A stretch of DNA of 54,523 bases, taken from Candidatus Poribacteria bacterium (lineage in GTDB: Bacteria > Poribacteria > WGA-4E > WGA-3G). The translations under genes were made by a program, and so were the position numbers. The stretch spans positions 1 to 54,523 of the forward strand of contig JAJEGI010000134.1 of NCBI GenBank assembly GCA_022819945.1, in the 5' to 3' direction. The first letter of the stretch is position 1. The number at the start of each line of letters is the position of its first letter. This document shows, piece by piece, positions 32,140 through 41,648 of this stretch. The notes under the pieces were generated by a model, which saw only the letters and a program-made list of their open reading frames with translations, had not been told where the DNA came from and did no database searches.

Positions 32140-34614
32140 TTAGAACCCGGGTCCAATCGTGAAGTGGAATTTACCCGCCGGTTCGCCGCTCAGGCGATCC
32201 AATCCGTATCCCCACCCGATCCGAGCCAACATGCCAAACATATTGAGTCGTGCTTCAACACCGAGCCCTTTTTTCATGTTGATTTCGCTAAACGGGTTTG
32301 TAACGGTTTCATCCCATACTTGTCCGATATCGAAAAACAGGGCAGCGGTGAGCTGCGGGGAAACAGGGATGCGATACTCCAAGTTTGCGAAGAAGACTTT
32401 ATCGCCGCCATAAGGATTCAAACTATCCGGATATATTTCCCACTGTTCATAACCGCGAATGGTATCTACACCACCGAGGAAGAACCGTTCATAAAACAGG
32501 AAATAGGCATCGGTACTTTTACTTTGCATATAACCGGCCCGGGCGTGTGCGGCGATAACATGGTTCCACCAGCCACTATAGAACCAACTCGTGTCTGCGG
32601 TATATTTTTGGAATTCATTGTCAGCGCCTAAAATTCCGCCTGAGTATTCATAAGAGAGTGTATGAGATGAGCCGCCCATTGGATCATACAGTGAGGTCCG
32701 ATAATCACGCGTATCCCTTCCAACAGCGAAGAGGATACTACGCGTAGAACGGTCGATCAGCTGTTCTTCGGGGTTGTATGCTTCGACCTGTTCGTTGCGA
32801 AGTCGCACGGACAGATCAATATCGTGGAAGATCGGTCTACCGAGCGTTACAGACGCGCCTTTCCGTCCCCAAACATATCTATCATACAGGTAATTCGCTT
32901 GTGTTTGGTTTAGCAATCGCCCGACTGTTCCGTAGTATCGGCGGAAGCGTCGATTGTTGTAGAGCCGAGCATTAAGCCGAGTCGGTGTCCCGAAGACCCA
33001 GGGGGTTCCAAAACTGAGTTCGGCAGTGTGATGGTCTCGGGTGCCTAATTCACCTTTTAGATGGACGCGATAGGCGCGTCCGAGGAGGTTGTTTTGTCCG
33101 ACTTCTGCTGTGCCGAAGATCCCACCTTCGCTACCGTAGCCGCCGCCGAGACTCAACATCCCTGTTCGGGGTGTTTCGGCGATATTCACTCTTAAATCCT
33201 TTCGATTCTCTTCGGAGGTGTCGCTCGGCACAAAATCAACAGCCCGCATGAAAGATCCCATCTGGAAGAGCCGTTGCCGCGCTTTGGTCAAAGATTTCAC
33301 ATCCAATAATTCGCCGGACTTAATGTTCAAGAAATCCAATTCGCGTTTGACGACGTGTTCCATCGTCTTCTCAAGCCCTGAGATGACCACCTTACCGATA
33401 ATTATGACATCACCTTCGTTGATTTTCAAGGTGATGTCAACGACACCATCGACTTCATTGAAGAACGGGGTTGGTATAACTTTTGAGAGCAGGTAACCTT
33501 TATCGAGATAAGCCTGCTGTAATTTTGAGATGGATTCATCAAAGTTCGCACGGTTGAAAACTTCACCTTCAGCTGGATCGAGCATCCCGCGTATTTTTTT
33601 CTCTGAAAAGAGGCTTTTGGCACCAGCCTCCACCTCAAGTGTATAGGTACCGACAATAAATTCGGGACCCTCATCAACGGTGATGTCAAGTATCAAGCCG
33701 GTTTTGTCTTCCGTGAAACGTTTTTCGTAGCCGACGACCTTTACTTGTGCAAATCCGCGGTCCTGATAGTAATTACGGAGGTTCAGGGAAAGATCTTCCT
33801 CCTCGAACAGCATCTGATCGAAATGTTTACCGGTCCGGGTTTTGAGTTTTTTCTCTAGTGTTTTGGCGGAAATATTCGTATTCCCAATAAAGTTGATTTC
33901 CTCAATTCGGACCCTCGGTCCTTCATTTATTTCGAAGGTAAGTTGGACGGTCTGCGTCTCATCCGCCTCCTCATTCGCGTCATTCACGTCGAGATGGGTT
34001 TGGATACCGATGAGGTAATACCCTTTTTCGTGGTAGACTCTTTTGAGTGCTTGCTCACTCTCCCACCGCCGCCGGTCACTAAAAATTTCGTCGGGTCGGA
34101 GCGTAAGTTCGTCCTTGAGTTTTCCGATGCTTAAATTTTCGTTTCCAATAATATTAATGCCAGAGATTTTAGGGTTCTCAACGACCTTATATATGATTTC
34201 GAGTCCGCCGCCTTCAAAGCGTTCTGTATCTACTTGGACATCAGAAAAGAACCCTGTGTCTTTGTAAAGGCTCTTTATGTCCTTTGTGAGGAGTTCCTCT
34301 GATACTTCGTTCCCGATCTGTGTTTGGATAAGCGTGCGCAGCATGTCTTCAGACACGGTATTTACGCCTTGAAAAGAAATCTTTTTGACGAGGAACATTG
34401 GATCCACTGTCGGTTCATCGGTATCTGGGGCAGCTTCGTTATCAGTTTCGGTAGTGGGCGTTGTCTGAGGATCAATTGTCGTCTCTGTGGCTTCTTTTGT
34501 AGTAGGCACTTCAGGTCCAAACACGACACCTGTCTGTTCTTCTGCTACCACAGTGGTTGCAGCGAGTCCAATGATTAGACTTATCAGCATCAGACTGTTT
34601 TTTATTGCATCCAT
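32140..34614 (-). CDS. bamA: Outer membrane protein assembly factor BamA
   Basis: An 824-residue precursor with signal peptide (residues 1-25), an acidic/Thr-rich linker (about 30-70), five POTRA domains (about 75-460, e.g. VKKISFQGVNTVSEDMLRTL, ISGINIIGNENLS, IEEINFIGNTNIS) and a C-terminal 16-strand barrel (about 480-824). The VRGYE-equivalent loop-6 motif is IRGYEQWE. The final residues FHFTIGPGF end in Phe, as usual for outer membrane proteins. BamA inserts barrel proteins into the outer membrane. The Thr-rich linker is longer than in E. coli. Confidence 0.95.
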   Translation of the reverse strand: MDAIKNSLMLISLIIGLAATTVVAEEQTGVVFGPEVPTTKEATETTIDPQTTPTTETDNEAAPDTDEPTVDPMFLVKKISFQGVNTVSEDMLRTLIQTQIGNEVSEELLTKDIKSLYKDTGFFSDVQVDTERFEGGGLEIIYKVVENPKISGINIIGNENLSIGKLKDELTLRPDEIFSDRRRWESEQALKRVYHEKGYYLIGIQTHLDVNDANEEADETQTVQLTFEINEGPRVRIEEINFIGNTNISAKTLEKKLKTRTGKHFDQMLFEEEDLSLNLRNYYQDRGFAQVKVVGYEKRFTEDKTGLILDITVDEGPEFIVGTYTLEVEAGAKSLFSEKKIRGMLDPAEGEVFNRANFDESISKLQQAYLDKGYLLSKVIPTPFFNEVDGVVDITLKINEGDVIIIGKVVISGLEKTMEHVVKRELDFLNIKSGELLDVKSLTKARQRLFQMGSFMRAVDFVPSDTSEENRKDLRVNIAETPRTGMLSLGGGYGSEGGIFGTAEVGQNNLLGRAYRVHLKGELGTRDHHTAELSFGTPWVFGTPTRLNARLYNNRRFRRYYGTVGRLLNQTQANYLYDRYVWGRKGASVTLGRPIFHDIDLSVRLRNEQVEAYNPEEQLIDRSTRSILFAVGRDTRDYRTSLYDPMGGSSHTLSYEYSGGILGADNEFQKYTADTSWFYSGWWNHVIAAHARAGYMQSKSTDAYFLFYERFFLGGVDTIRGYEQWEIYPDSLNPYGGDKVFFANLEYRIPVSPQLTAALFFDIGQVWDETVTNPFSEINMKKGLGVEARLNMFGMLARIGWGYGLDRLSGEPAGKFHFTIGPGF

Positions 34615-34672
34615 AATTTTAAAGGTCCTCCTGTATGTCGCTGGTACTTTTGCATCCTGTGGGCGCGGTATA

Positions 34673-35551
34673 CTAATCCGTAGTATAGATTGGGGTGCCG
34701 GTGCTATTCGCTAATTGTCGAAATGCGGCGATGAGTCTCTGTGTTATTTTTCCGGGTTGTCCGTCCCCGATCGCGCGTCTGTCAATCTTGACCACCGGAA
34801 TAACCTCAGCGGCTGTCCCCGTTAGGAAACATTCGTCGGCAATATAGAGGTCGTGGCGTGTGAAGACGCGCTCTTCCACGCGTATACCGGCTTCACGTGC
34901 AAGGTCTATGACACTGTTCCGAGTAACACCCTCCAAGATCCCCATGTGTACCGGTGGCGTGACAAGGATGCCGTTCTTTATCCAGAAGATATTGTCCCCA
35001 CTGCACTCAACGACATAGCCTTCTGGATTGAGCATTAACACCTCTTCTGCGCCTGCCTGTTTCCCTTCAATTTTCGCTAAGATGTTATTTAGATAGTTCA
35101 ACGATTTAATGCGCGGGTTAATGGCTTCGGCATAATTTCGTCGGACAGAAACCGTTACAATCTCCAATCCGTCTTCATAGTACTTTTGTGGATATAGGAC
35201 GATTTTATCTGCAATAATTATTATACAAGGGTTTGGACATTTATCTGGGTCTAGCCCTAAATCTCCGACACCGCGAGTTACAATCAATCGAATATAGGCT
35301 TCTCTGAGGTGATTTCGGCGGAGTGTCTCCAGAACGGTTTCTTTCATTGTTTCAATGGAGATCGGCATCTCTAACATAATCGACTTTGCAGAATCATAAA
35401 GCCGTTCGAGGTGTTCGTCAAGTTTAAAGACTCTGCCGTTATAGGAGCGGATGCCTTCAAAAACCCCATCGCCATAGAGTAGCCCGTGGTCAAAGACAGA
35501 GACTTTCGCTTCTGATTTTGGTAAAAATTCTCCGTCGATATAAATCAACAT
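34673..35551 (-). CDS. ilvE: Branched-chain amino acid aminotransferase, class IV
   Basis: A 292-residue PLP-dependent aminotransferase, fold type IV. The N-terminus IYIDGEFLPKSEAKVSVFDHGLLYGDGVFEG, the PLP-lysine region RIKSLNYLNNILAK (K about 154), EVLMLNPEGYVVECSGDNIFW and the C-terminal ECFLTGTAAEVIPVV are characteristic. It interconverts Leu/Ile/Val and their 2-oxoacids; a D-amino-acid transaminase or ADC lyase of the same family is less likely. It lies among envelope genes without other ilv genes. The gene is 58 bp upstream of bamA. Confidence 0.85.
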   Translation of the reverse strand: MLIYIDGEFLPKSEAKVSVFDHGLLYGDGVFEGIRSYNGRVFKLDEHLERLYDSAKSIMLEMPISIETMKETVLETLRRNHLREAYIRLIVTRGVGDLGLDPDKCPNPCIIIIADKIVLYPQKYYEDGLEIVTVSVRRNYAEAINPRIKSLNYLNNILAKIEGKQAGAEEVLMLNPEGYVVECSGDNIFWIKNGILVTPPVHMGILEGVTRNSVIDLAREAGIRVEERVFTRHDLYIADECFLTGTAAEVIPVVKIDRRAIGDGQPGKITQRLIAAFRQLANSTGTPIYTTD

Positions 35552-35670
35552 AAATGTATCCTTTTTAGTTACCAGTTAGCAGTTACGAGTTACCAGTTAA
35601 AGAGAGTTACTGTTCTATTCCAGTTCCCTTTTAACTGTCCACTGGTTACTGGTTACTATTCCTCTGACAA

Positions 35671-36357
35671 CTATAAAACTACTTTCCCATCAACGAGTTC
35701 GACAACTCTGTCTACTTGTTGGGCAATTTCCTGGTTGTGCGTTACGATCACAAAGGTTTGTCCAGATTTTGCGTTCAAATCCCACAGAAGTTTGAGTATT
35801 GCTTCGCTGCTTCGCCGGTCGAGGTTACCTGTCGGTTCATCGGCGAGTACAACTTTCGGTTTATTAATCAATGCGCGTGCGATAGCGACCCGTTGGCGTT
35901 CACCGCCGGACAACTGGCTTGGGTAGTGCGCTCCCCTTTCAGCAAGTCCGACGTAATCGAGTAGGGCTTCCGCTTCTTTATAAACCGTTTTATCGCTTGT
36001 TGCCGTGATTAAGGCAGCCATTGCGACGTTTTCAAGCGCGGTAAATTCTGGCAATAAATGATGAAATTGAAATACGAAACCGATTTCCTGATTCCGAAAC
36101 CGAGCGAGTTCGGTATCGGGTAAGTTAAAAATGTCTTGATCATTATATAAAACGCTCCCCGCTGATGGGCGGTCAAGTGTGCCAATGATATGGAGTAACG
36201 TGCTTTTTCCGACACCGGATGCGCCGATGACGGCAAGTAATTCTGACGCATTCACTTCCAGATTGAGACCTTGAAGTACCGGTAGTTCCGCTTCGCCATC
36301 ATAATAGGATTTATGCAAATCTACGATACGGATGAGTGTTTTTTTGGAATTCGTCAC
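35671..36357 (-). CDS. lolD: Lipoprotein-releasing ABC transporter ATP-binding protein
   Basis: A 228-residue ABC ATPase. Walker A is GASGVGKSTLLHIIGTLD (residues about 42-59), the Q-loop is FVFQFHHLLPEFTALENVAM, the signature LSGGERQRVAIARAL (about 145-159), Walker B VVLADEPTGNLD and the H-loop VTHN. It would power extraction of outer-membrane lipoproteins from the inner membrane with LolC. The neighbouring lolC-like permease supports the call over other MacB-type ATPases. Confidence 0.9.
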   Translation of the reverse strand: MTNSKKTLIRIVDLHKSYYDGEAELPVLQGLNLEVNASELLAVIGASGVGKSTLLHIIGTLDRPSAGSVLYNDQDIFNLPDTELARFRNQEIGFVFQFHHLLPEFTALENVAMAALITATSDKTVYKEAEALLDYVGLAERGAHYPSQLSGGERQRVAIARALINKPKVVLADEPTGNLDRRSSEAILKLLWDLNAKSGQTFVIVTHNQEIAQQVDRVVELVDGKVVL

Positions 36358-36378
36358 GGTCTTTCTCTTTTTTTTTAG

Positions 36379-36470
36379 GGCTTACGCATTTTTCTATGAT
36401 AATCTACTGCAGGCGGGGTTTCAAACCCTGAAGAAACCCCCAAGCAAAAACCCTGCAAAGGGGCTGCGTC
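36379..36470. repeat. Intergenic repeat with CCCAAGCAAA
   Basis: TTACGCATTTTTC, a GGCGGGGTTTCAAACCCTGAAG hairpin-like piece and CCCCCAAGCAAAAACCCTGC recur as in the repeat at 1514. It fills the gap between lolD and lolC. Confidence 0.5.
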
Positions 36471-36474
36471 CATC

Positions 36475-37935
36475 CTATTCATGTTGCAAGGCTTCAACCG
36501 GCTTCAGGTTTGCTGCTTGCCACGCGGGGTAGAGTGTCGCGAGCCAGCAGATCGCAAGCGAAAGCGCGTTGATGAAGATCACGAACACCCAATTGACTTT
36601 TATCGGCATTAGATGCATCTGGTAGATTTGGCTAAGTCCAAGATCTACGAATGAAACCGGTCTGACTGCACAATAGAGTGCGAAGCCTCCGCCAATCAAC
36701 CATAAGACCCCGACAGCAAATTTCCAGCCGCCTTTGTTTCGGATCGCACGCTGGGACGCGATAAGTATTTGTAAGAAAACTGGCACAATAAGCACGAGCG
36801 CGTACCAGTAAGAAGGTCTCACGGCATTCCAGCTAAGGAGCCAACAGATTATAAGCCCTAAAGAGGTTCCGAGCATTATCCCGAGAATCCCGATGACGCT
36901 GCCTTGAATCATGAAGATTCGCATGATGTTTCCGCGTGACGAACCGAGTGTTCTCAGGGTCCCAACATCCTTTGTTTTTTCCATCACTGTCATGATGAGC
37001 GTGCTTGCGATGTTAAAGGATGCGACCAAAATGATAAGCGTTTCAATGATGACGGTTGCTATCTTTTCCAACCGAAGTGCCGAAAAAAGTGGTGCATGCA
37101 CCTCCATCCATGTCCTTGCGTCGGGGATTCCTTCTAAGACGCTAAAGTTAATGGTATCCTCAATCTTTCTGGCGGTCCGGGCTGCCAACTCAGCATTGGT
37201 TAATCGGACGAATATGGAATTTACGAGATTCTTTTTATTATACAACTTTTGCGCGGCATCTATATGTATAAACCCAAAGTTGTTATCGTAAGCCTCTATC
37301 TCGGATTCATAGAACCCGATTACAACGAAGTTCGCCAAGTCCGGTATCAGCAATGACGCGTCTATTGGGTGCTGTTGGAGTTTAACGAGTAACCGGAGGA
37401 CATCGCCTTCGATAATGCCGAAGCGGCCTGCCAAACGACTTCCAAGAATAATACCGCCGGTAATTGTTTCGTCTCTGATAAACCGAGCCCTTTCAATAAG
37501 TTCTGAGTTTAGCAGATCGGTTGAACCTTGTACTAATGCGGAGAAACCTGTAACCTTGTTCTCTTGCGCTGGATCAATACCTTTGATGATAATTACGTCT
37601 TGAATGGTGCCGGTATGCTCCCGAAAAACACCTGTTTGTGCCAAGATCACTGGCGACGCGGCTACGACATCATCAAGTGCCTCAATCTGTTGAATTCGGT
37701 TTTGATAATTACCGAAAAAACTATGATCGAGTAGACGTAAAACAACATGCGCCTCGTTTGAGAGGAACCGCTCCTTGAGTCCTTGCTCAACACCGTCTAA
37801 CACAGCAATGACGAGAATTACTGTTGCGACACCGAGTGCGACACCCCCGATTGAGATGATACTGATAATTGAGATAAAAGACTGTTTTCTCCGAGAACGC
37901 AAATATCGGGAGGCTACAAACCATTCAAATTTCAT
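36475..37935 (-). CDS. lolC: Lipoprotein-releasing ABC transporter permease LolC/E
   Basis: A 486-residue permease with an N-terminal membrane helix (after MKFEWFVASRYLRSRRKQSF), a large periplasmic domain (about residues 50-270) and three C-terminal helices, with the FtsX-type motif MEKTKDVGTLRTLGSSRGNIMRIFMIQG (residues about 325-352). The family normally has about 410 residues; the extra length lies in a hydrophobic insertion between the last helices (about 385-450). I prefer the ATG at 37935; a GTG at 37953 would add six residues. It ends TLYPAWQAANLKPVEALQHE, the canonical end. Works with LolD. Confidence 0.9.
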   Translation of the reverse strand: MKFEWFVASRYLRSRRKQSFISIISIISIGGVALGVATVILVIAVLDGVEQGLKERFLSNEAHVVLRLLDHSFFGNYQNRIQQIEALDDVVAASPVILAQTGVFREHTGTIQDVIIIKGIDPAQENKVTGFSALVQGSTDLLNSELIERARFIRDETITGGIILGSRLAGRFGIIEGDVLRLLVKLQQHPIDASLLIPDLANFVVIGFYESEIEAYDNNFGFIHIDAAQKLYNKKNLVNSIFVRLTNAELAARTARKIEDTINFSVLEGIPDARTWMEVHAPLFSALRLEKIATVIIETLIILVASFNIASTLIMTVMEKTKDVGTLRTLGSSRGNIMRIFMIQGSVIGILGIMLGTSLGLIICWLLSWNAVRPSYWYALVLIVPVFLQILIASQRAIRNKGGWKFAVGVLWLIGGGFALYCAVRPVSFVDLGLSQIYQMHLMPIKVNWVFVIFINALSLAICWLATLYPAWQAANLKPVEALQHE

Positions 37936-38023
37936 ATTTTTAAATATTGGCACCTGGGCATCGTTCCACTACGTTCCACGATGGTTTCTGATTAATTCTA
38001 ACCTGGTTCGGGATATGTACGGT

Positions 38024-38163
38024 TTTATAGTGGATTTTAGAATTAATGAAACACTCCACAGCGGGCGAGGAAACCTTAGAAGAAACACCCCAGCAAAACC
38101 CCCGACGAAGGGTGGTTTCCGCAATCACTGGAATGTCTCTTTAATTATTGACTTTACTATAAA
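38024..38163. repeat. 140-bp inverted-repeat element with TTTATAGT ends
   Basis: The ends TTTATAGTGGATTTTAG and CTTTACTATAAA form imperfect terminal inverted repeats about 35 bp long, enclosing a CCCCAGCAAAACCCCC block. A 37-bp relative with the same termini lies at 18595. It looks like a second MITE family or a mobile hairpin; no target duplication was recognised. Confidence 0.55.
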
Positions 38164-38167
38164 TTGG

Positions 38168-38743
38168 TTAGCTTTGCTCATTAGACGAGATCGGAGCCAG
38201 TAAATCGTAGTCTGCTTTTAGCATCCCGTATGCGATTATATCCTCAAAGTTATCCCATTTTTTTATGTGTTGTCGGAGACAGCCTTCATACTGCATCCCG
38301 ATTTTTTCCAGCACGCGCCCGGAGGCGGTGTTCCGTTTGAAGCAATAAGCGTGAATTCGGTTTAGTTTCAACACTTCAAAACCATACGCAACAACAGCCT
38401 TCGCTGCTTCGGTGGCATACCCACAGTTCCAATAGGGTTTCCCTATCCAGTAACCGAGTTGACTGTTTTCACTCTCTCGGTCAAGTTCAAGCCCTATTAC
38501 GCCAATGAAGTTCCTGTCTATTTTCAGTGTAATTGCGAAATGCAGGCCCTCTTCTTTTTCAAACGTGTCGTAACAGGAGCGGATCCATGCTTCCGCCATA
38601 CCCTCTTCGTACGGGTGCGGAATGCGAATTACTGTTGCTGCGACATCACGTTCACCAGCGAGGTGTTGTACATCTTGTGCGTCCTCAAGTGTGAGTGAGC
38701 GCAGTAGCAATCTTTCTGTAAGTAGTGGTGGTGCTGTCCTCAT
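38168..38743 (-). CDS. GNAT acetyltransferase, RimJ/RimL type
   Basis: A 191-residue N-acetyltransferase. The start LLTERLLLRSLTLEDAQDV, the central GVIGLELDRESENSQLGYWIGKPYWNCGYATEA (with the acetyl-CoA pocket around the GY pairs) and the end LNRIHAYCFKRNTASGRVLEKIGMQYEG are typical of the RimJ/RimL group. The substrate may be a ribosomal protein N-terminus, an antibiotic or a small amine, and cannot be decided. It starts 1 nt after the lysS stop, so translation is coupled to lysS. Confidence 0.85.
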   Translation of the reverse strand: MRTAPPLLTERLLLRSLTLEDAQDVQHLAGERDVAATVIRIPHPYEEGMAEAWIRSCYDTFEKEEGLHFAITLKIDRNFIGVIGLELDRESENSQLGYWIGKPYWNCGYATEAAKAVVAYGFEVLKLNRIHAYCFKRNTASGRVLEKIGMQYEGCLRQHIKKWDNFEDIIAYGMLKADYDLLAPISSNEQS

Positions 38744-38744
38744 G

Positions 38745-40217
38745 CTAATTCTCTGGGCGCATCTGTGGAAACAGGATTACGTCTCGGATAGAGTATTGAT
38801 TCGTTAGCAGCATCGTCAATCTGTCGATACCGATACCGAGTCCGCCCGTTGGGGGCATACCGTATTCGAGTGCACGCAGATAATCTTCGTCCACCATGAA
38901 GGCTTCGTCATCGCCAGCCGCTAAACTGTCTGCCTGCTCAAGAAAGCGTTGCCGTTGGTCGATCGGATCGTTAAGTTCACTGAAAGCGTTGCCGACCTCC
39001 ATACCGCAGATAAAGAATTCAAAGCGTTCGACGAACTCTGGATTGTCAGGCTTCTTTTTCGCGAACGGTGAGACCTCAATCGGGTGATCGGTTATAAATG
39101 TCGGTTGAATGAGTTTCGGTTCCACAAATTTGTCAAAGAGTTCGGCAATAATTTTGCCCTTCGTTTCATCGCCTGCCAATTCAACGCCTACACCAACCGC
39201 TGCTTTGTACAACTCATCCCCTGACATCGAAACCGGATCGATACGGGTGTGTTCTCGTACTGCATCGACCATACTTAGCCTCTGCCAGGGTGGCGTGAGA
39301 TCGAGTTCGTGTTCCTGATAAGGGATTTTCGTTGCCCCGTGCAGGGCTTTCGCTGTCTCAGCGATGAGGGTTTCGGTGAGTTCCATTATCTGAATATAGT
39401 CAGCATAAGCCTGATAGAGTTCAAGCATCGTAAATTCAGGGTTATGGTCTCTATCCATCCCTTCGTTTCGGAAATCGCGCGAGAATTCATAAACGCGTTC
39501 AAACCCGCCAACAATTAGGCGTTTGAGGTAGAGTTCATTTGCGATCCGCAGATAGAGCGACTGTTCCAGCGTGTTGTGATACGTTGTGAACGGCCGCGCG
39601 TTCGCGCCGCCGTAAATTGGTTGAAGGACGGGTGTCTCTACTTCAATAAAATTTTGTGCGTTGAGCATGTCGCGGATCGCTTGGACAATTTGTGTTCTTT
39701 TGAGAAAAACGTCCTTCACCTCTGGGTTCATGATGAGGTCGGCGTAGCGTTGTCTATAGCGTGTCTGTTTATCTTGTAACCCGTGCCATTTCTCAGGGAG
39801 CGGTCGAACAGATTTCGAGAGGAGTTCAATGGCATCGACGAGAACGGTCAGTTCGCCTGTTCGTGTGCGGAAAACGGTTCCTTCAGCCCCGACAATATCA
39901 CCGGTATCAAAACGCCGATAGATTTTATAGGGTTCTGTGCCGACTTTGTCGCGTCGGACGTAAATTTGTATCTTGCCTTCGCCGTCCTGTAGCGTTGCGA
40001 AACTGCTTTTTCCGTGGTCGCGTTTGGTCATAATTCTGCCTGCGACGCGAACGATCTGGGTTTCGTCAGGTGTCTCTTGTGTATCGGCAAAATCTTGGTG
40101 AATGTCGGCTGTCGTATGTGTAGGTTCGTATTTGTGCGGATACGGCTCTACACCAAATTGGCGGATTTCGTCCAATTTTTCACGACGTTGCTGAATTAAG
40201 TCCTTTGTCTCTTCCAC
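38745..40217 (-). CDS. lysS: Lysyl-tRNA synthetase, class II
   Basis: A 490-residue class II synthetase charging tRNA-Lys. An OB-fold anticodon-binding domain (residues about 55-160: VRVAGRIMTKRDHGKSSFATLQDGEG) is followed by motif 1 (FIEVETPVLQPIYGGANARPF), motif 2 (FERVYEFSRDFRNEGMDRDHNPEFTMLE) and motif 3 (GMPPTGGLGIGIDRLTMLL, near 455-475). It lies next to prfB as in E. coli. Length is standard. Confidence 0.96.
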   Translation of the reverse strand: MEETKDLIQQRREKLDEIRQFGVEPYPHKYEPTHTTADIHQDFADTQETPDETQIVRVAGRIMTKRDHGKSSFATLQDGEGKIQIYVRRDKVGTEPYKIYRRFDTGDIVGAEGTVFRTRTGELTVLVDAIELLSKSVRPLPEKWHGLQDKQTRYRQRYADLIMNPEVKDVFLKRTQIVQAIRDMLNAQNFIEVETPVLQPIYGGANARPFTTYHNTLEQSLYLRIANELYLKRLIVGGFERVYEFSRDFRNEGMDRDHNPEFTMLELYQAYADYIQIMELTETLIAETAKALHGATKIPYQEHELDLTPPWQRLSMVDAVREHTRIDPVSMSGDELYKAAVGVGVELAGDETKGKIIAELFDKFVEPKLIQPTFITDHPIEVSPFAKKKPDNPEFVERFEFFICGMEVGNAFSELNDPIDQRQRFLEQADSLAAGDDEAFMVDEDYLRALEYGMPPTGGLGIGIDRLTMLLTNQYSIRDVILFPQMRPEN

Positions 40218-40347
40218 GGATTACGCCTCCTTTTTCAAATTTTCTGTTTCTGAGGTAATGTTTTATCCTTAATAATTATACTTTAGTTTCCTGCATAAAG
40301 CAACCAAAAATCGGGGAATCGTTGTCAGTTATCAGTTGTCAGTATTC

Positions 40348-41452
40348 TCATTTCTGTTGTGCTTTCATTTTCAGGTAACGCTCGATGAACGGATCTAACG
40401 CGCCATCTAATACGGCGTTAACGTTACCCGTTTCGACATCCGTACGCAAATCCTTGACGCGTTGGTAGGGATGTAGCACATAGGAACGGATTTGGCTTCC
40501 GAAGTTAATCTCCAAGCGTTCACTGCGTTGCTTGGCGATTTCGGCTTCCCGCTCCGATCGATATTTTTCGTGAAGCCGCGAGCGCAGCAGCTTCATGGCG
40601 ATGTCTCGGTTCTTGTGCTGCGAACGTTCATTCTGACACTGCACAATAATCCCAGTGGGTTTATGTGTAATCCGAATTGCGGAATCTGTGACATTGACGT
40701 GCTGTCCGCCAGCACCACTTGCCCGATAGGTATCTATTCGGAGATCTTCGGGTTGGATGTCGACTTCGACGGTATCATCAATTTCGGGGGTTACATCAAC
40801 AGCGGCAAAAGAGGTGTGGCGGCGTTTGTTAAAGTCGTAAGGCGATAGACGGACGAGCCTATGTACACCGGTCTCGGATTGAAGATATCCGTAAGCGAGC
40901 GTGCCTGTAACAAGGATCGTTGTACCTTTAATACCGGCTTCGTCTCCGACAGTGATGTCTAAGATTTGCGTTTCATAGCCGCGTCTGTCGCACCAGCGGA
41001 GATACATGCGCATGAGCATCCCTGCCCAATCTTGTGCATCAACGCCGCCTGCACCGGGGTGGATATTGAGAATGGCGTTGTTTTCATCGAATTCACCATT
41101 CAGCATCAACCGGAGCTCCAGTTGTTCGAGGGCACTGGCGACAGTCTCGAGCTCGTCTACGATTTCGGTCTGTAGGCTACCATCGTTTTCTTCGGTTGCG
41201 AGTTCAACAAGCGTCTGAATGTCTTCGATGTTGCGGTTGAGTGCTTGGTATTCGCTGACTTCATCTCGGAGAACGGAGATACGTTGATTGATTTTTTGGA
41301 CGCGTTGTGTATTGCCCCAAAAATCTGGAGCAGTCGTCTCTGCTTCGAGTTCTTTTAATTCTTTCTGTTTTTCAGACAGGTCAAAGATAACCTCCGAGTT
41401 CTAAGAGGCGGGTGTACATCTCTTCAGCCCGGTTTTTTAAATCTACAAGCAT
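40348..41452 (-). CDS. prfB: Peptide chain release factor 2 with programmed +1 frameshift
   Basis: RF2 terminates translation at UGA and UAA. The first 23 codons (MLVDLKNRAEEMYTR...) run from 41452 to an in-frame TGA at 41383-41381, within CTC GGA GGT TAT CTT TGA C. After a +1 shift the frame continues LDLSEKQKELKEL through to the stop at 40348, giving 367 residues. SGAGGQHVNVTDSAIRITH carries the catalytic GGQ. The codon-recognition tripeptide is SPY (in RLSPYDFNKRRHTSF) where SPF is usual. The feature spans both frames. It is 130 bp from lysS, on the same strand. Confidence 0.95.
41381..41395 (-). promoter_or_regulatory. RF2 programmed frameshift site
   Basis: On the minus strand GGAGGTTATCTTTGA has the anti-16S-like GGAGG, the slippery CTT and the TGA codon as the 24th triplet, followed by C. 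This is the classic autoregulatory arrangement by which low RF2 raises its own synthesis. Confidence 0.93.
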
Positions 41453-41648
41453 GTCGTTCCTCATTAATGGTTAGGCGAGTTTCACTATAAAATTTATGTT
41501 TTCGATCTTCAGGTGGATTGGAAGGTTAGAAGACTGGCAGGTTGGAAGAGCAAGATTCCACCATCCTTCCGCTCCTTCCATCCTTCCACTTCGTCCGTTG
41601 CTCTTTTCCGTTCTTCCTCAAAACCTACGGTTTGTTTCTTAATATCGC

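Noticed and set aside
32778..34578. Several plus-strand frames opposite bamA
   Set aside because: They are antisense shadows of a well-supported gene and lack SD and domain patterns.
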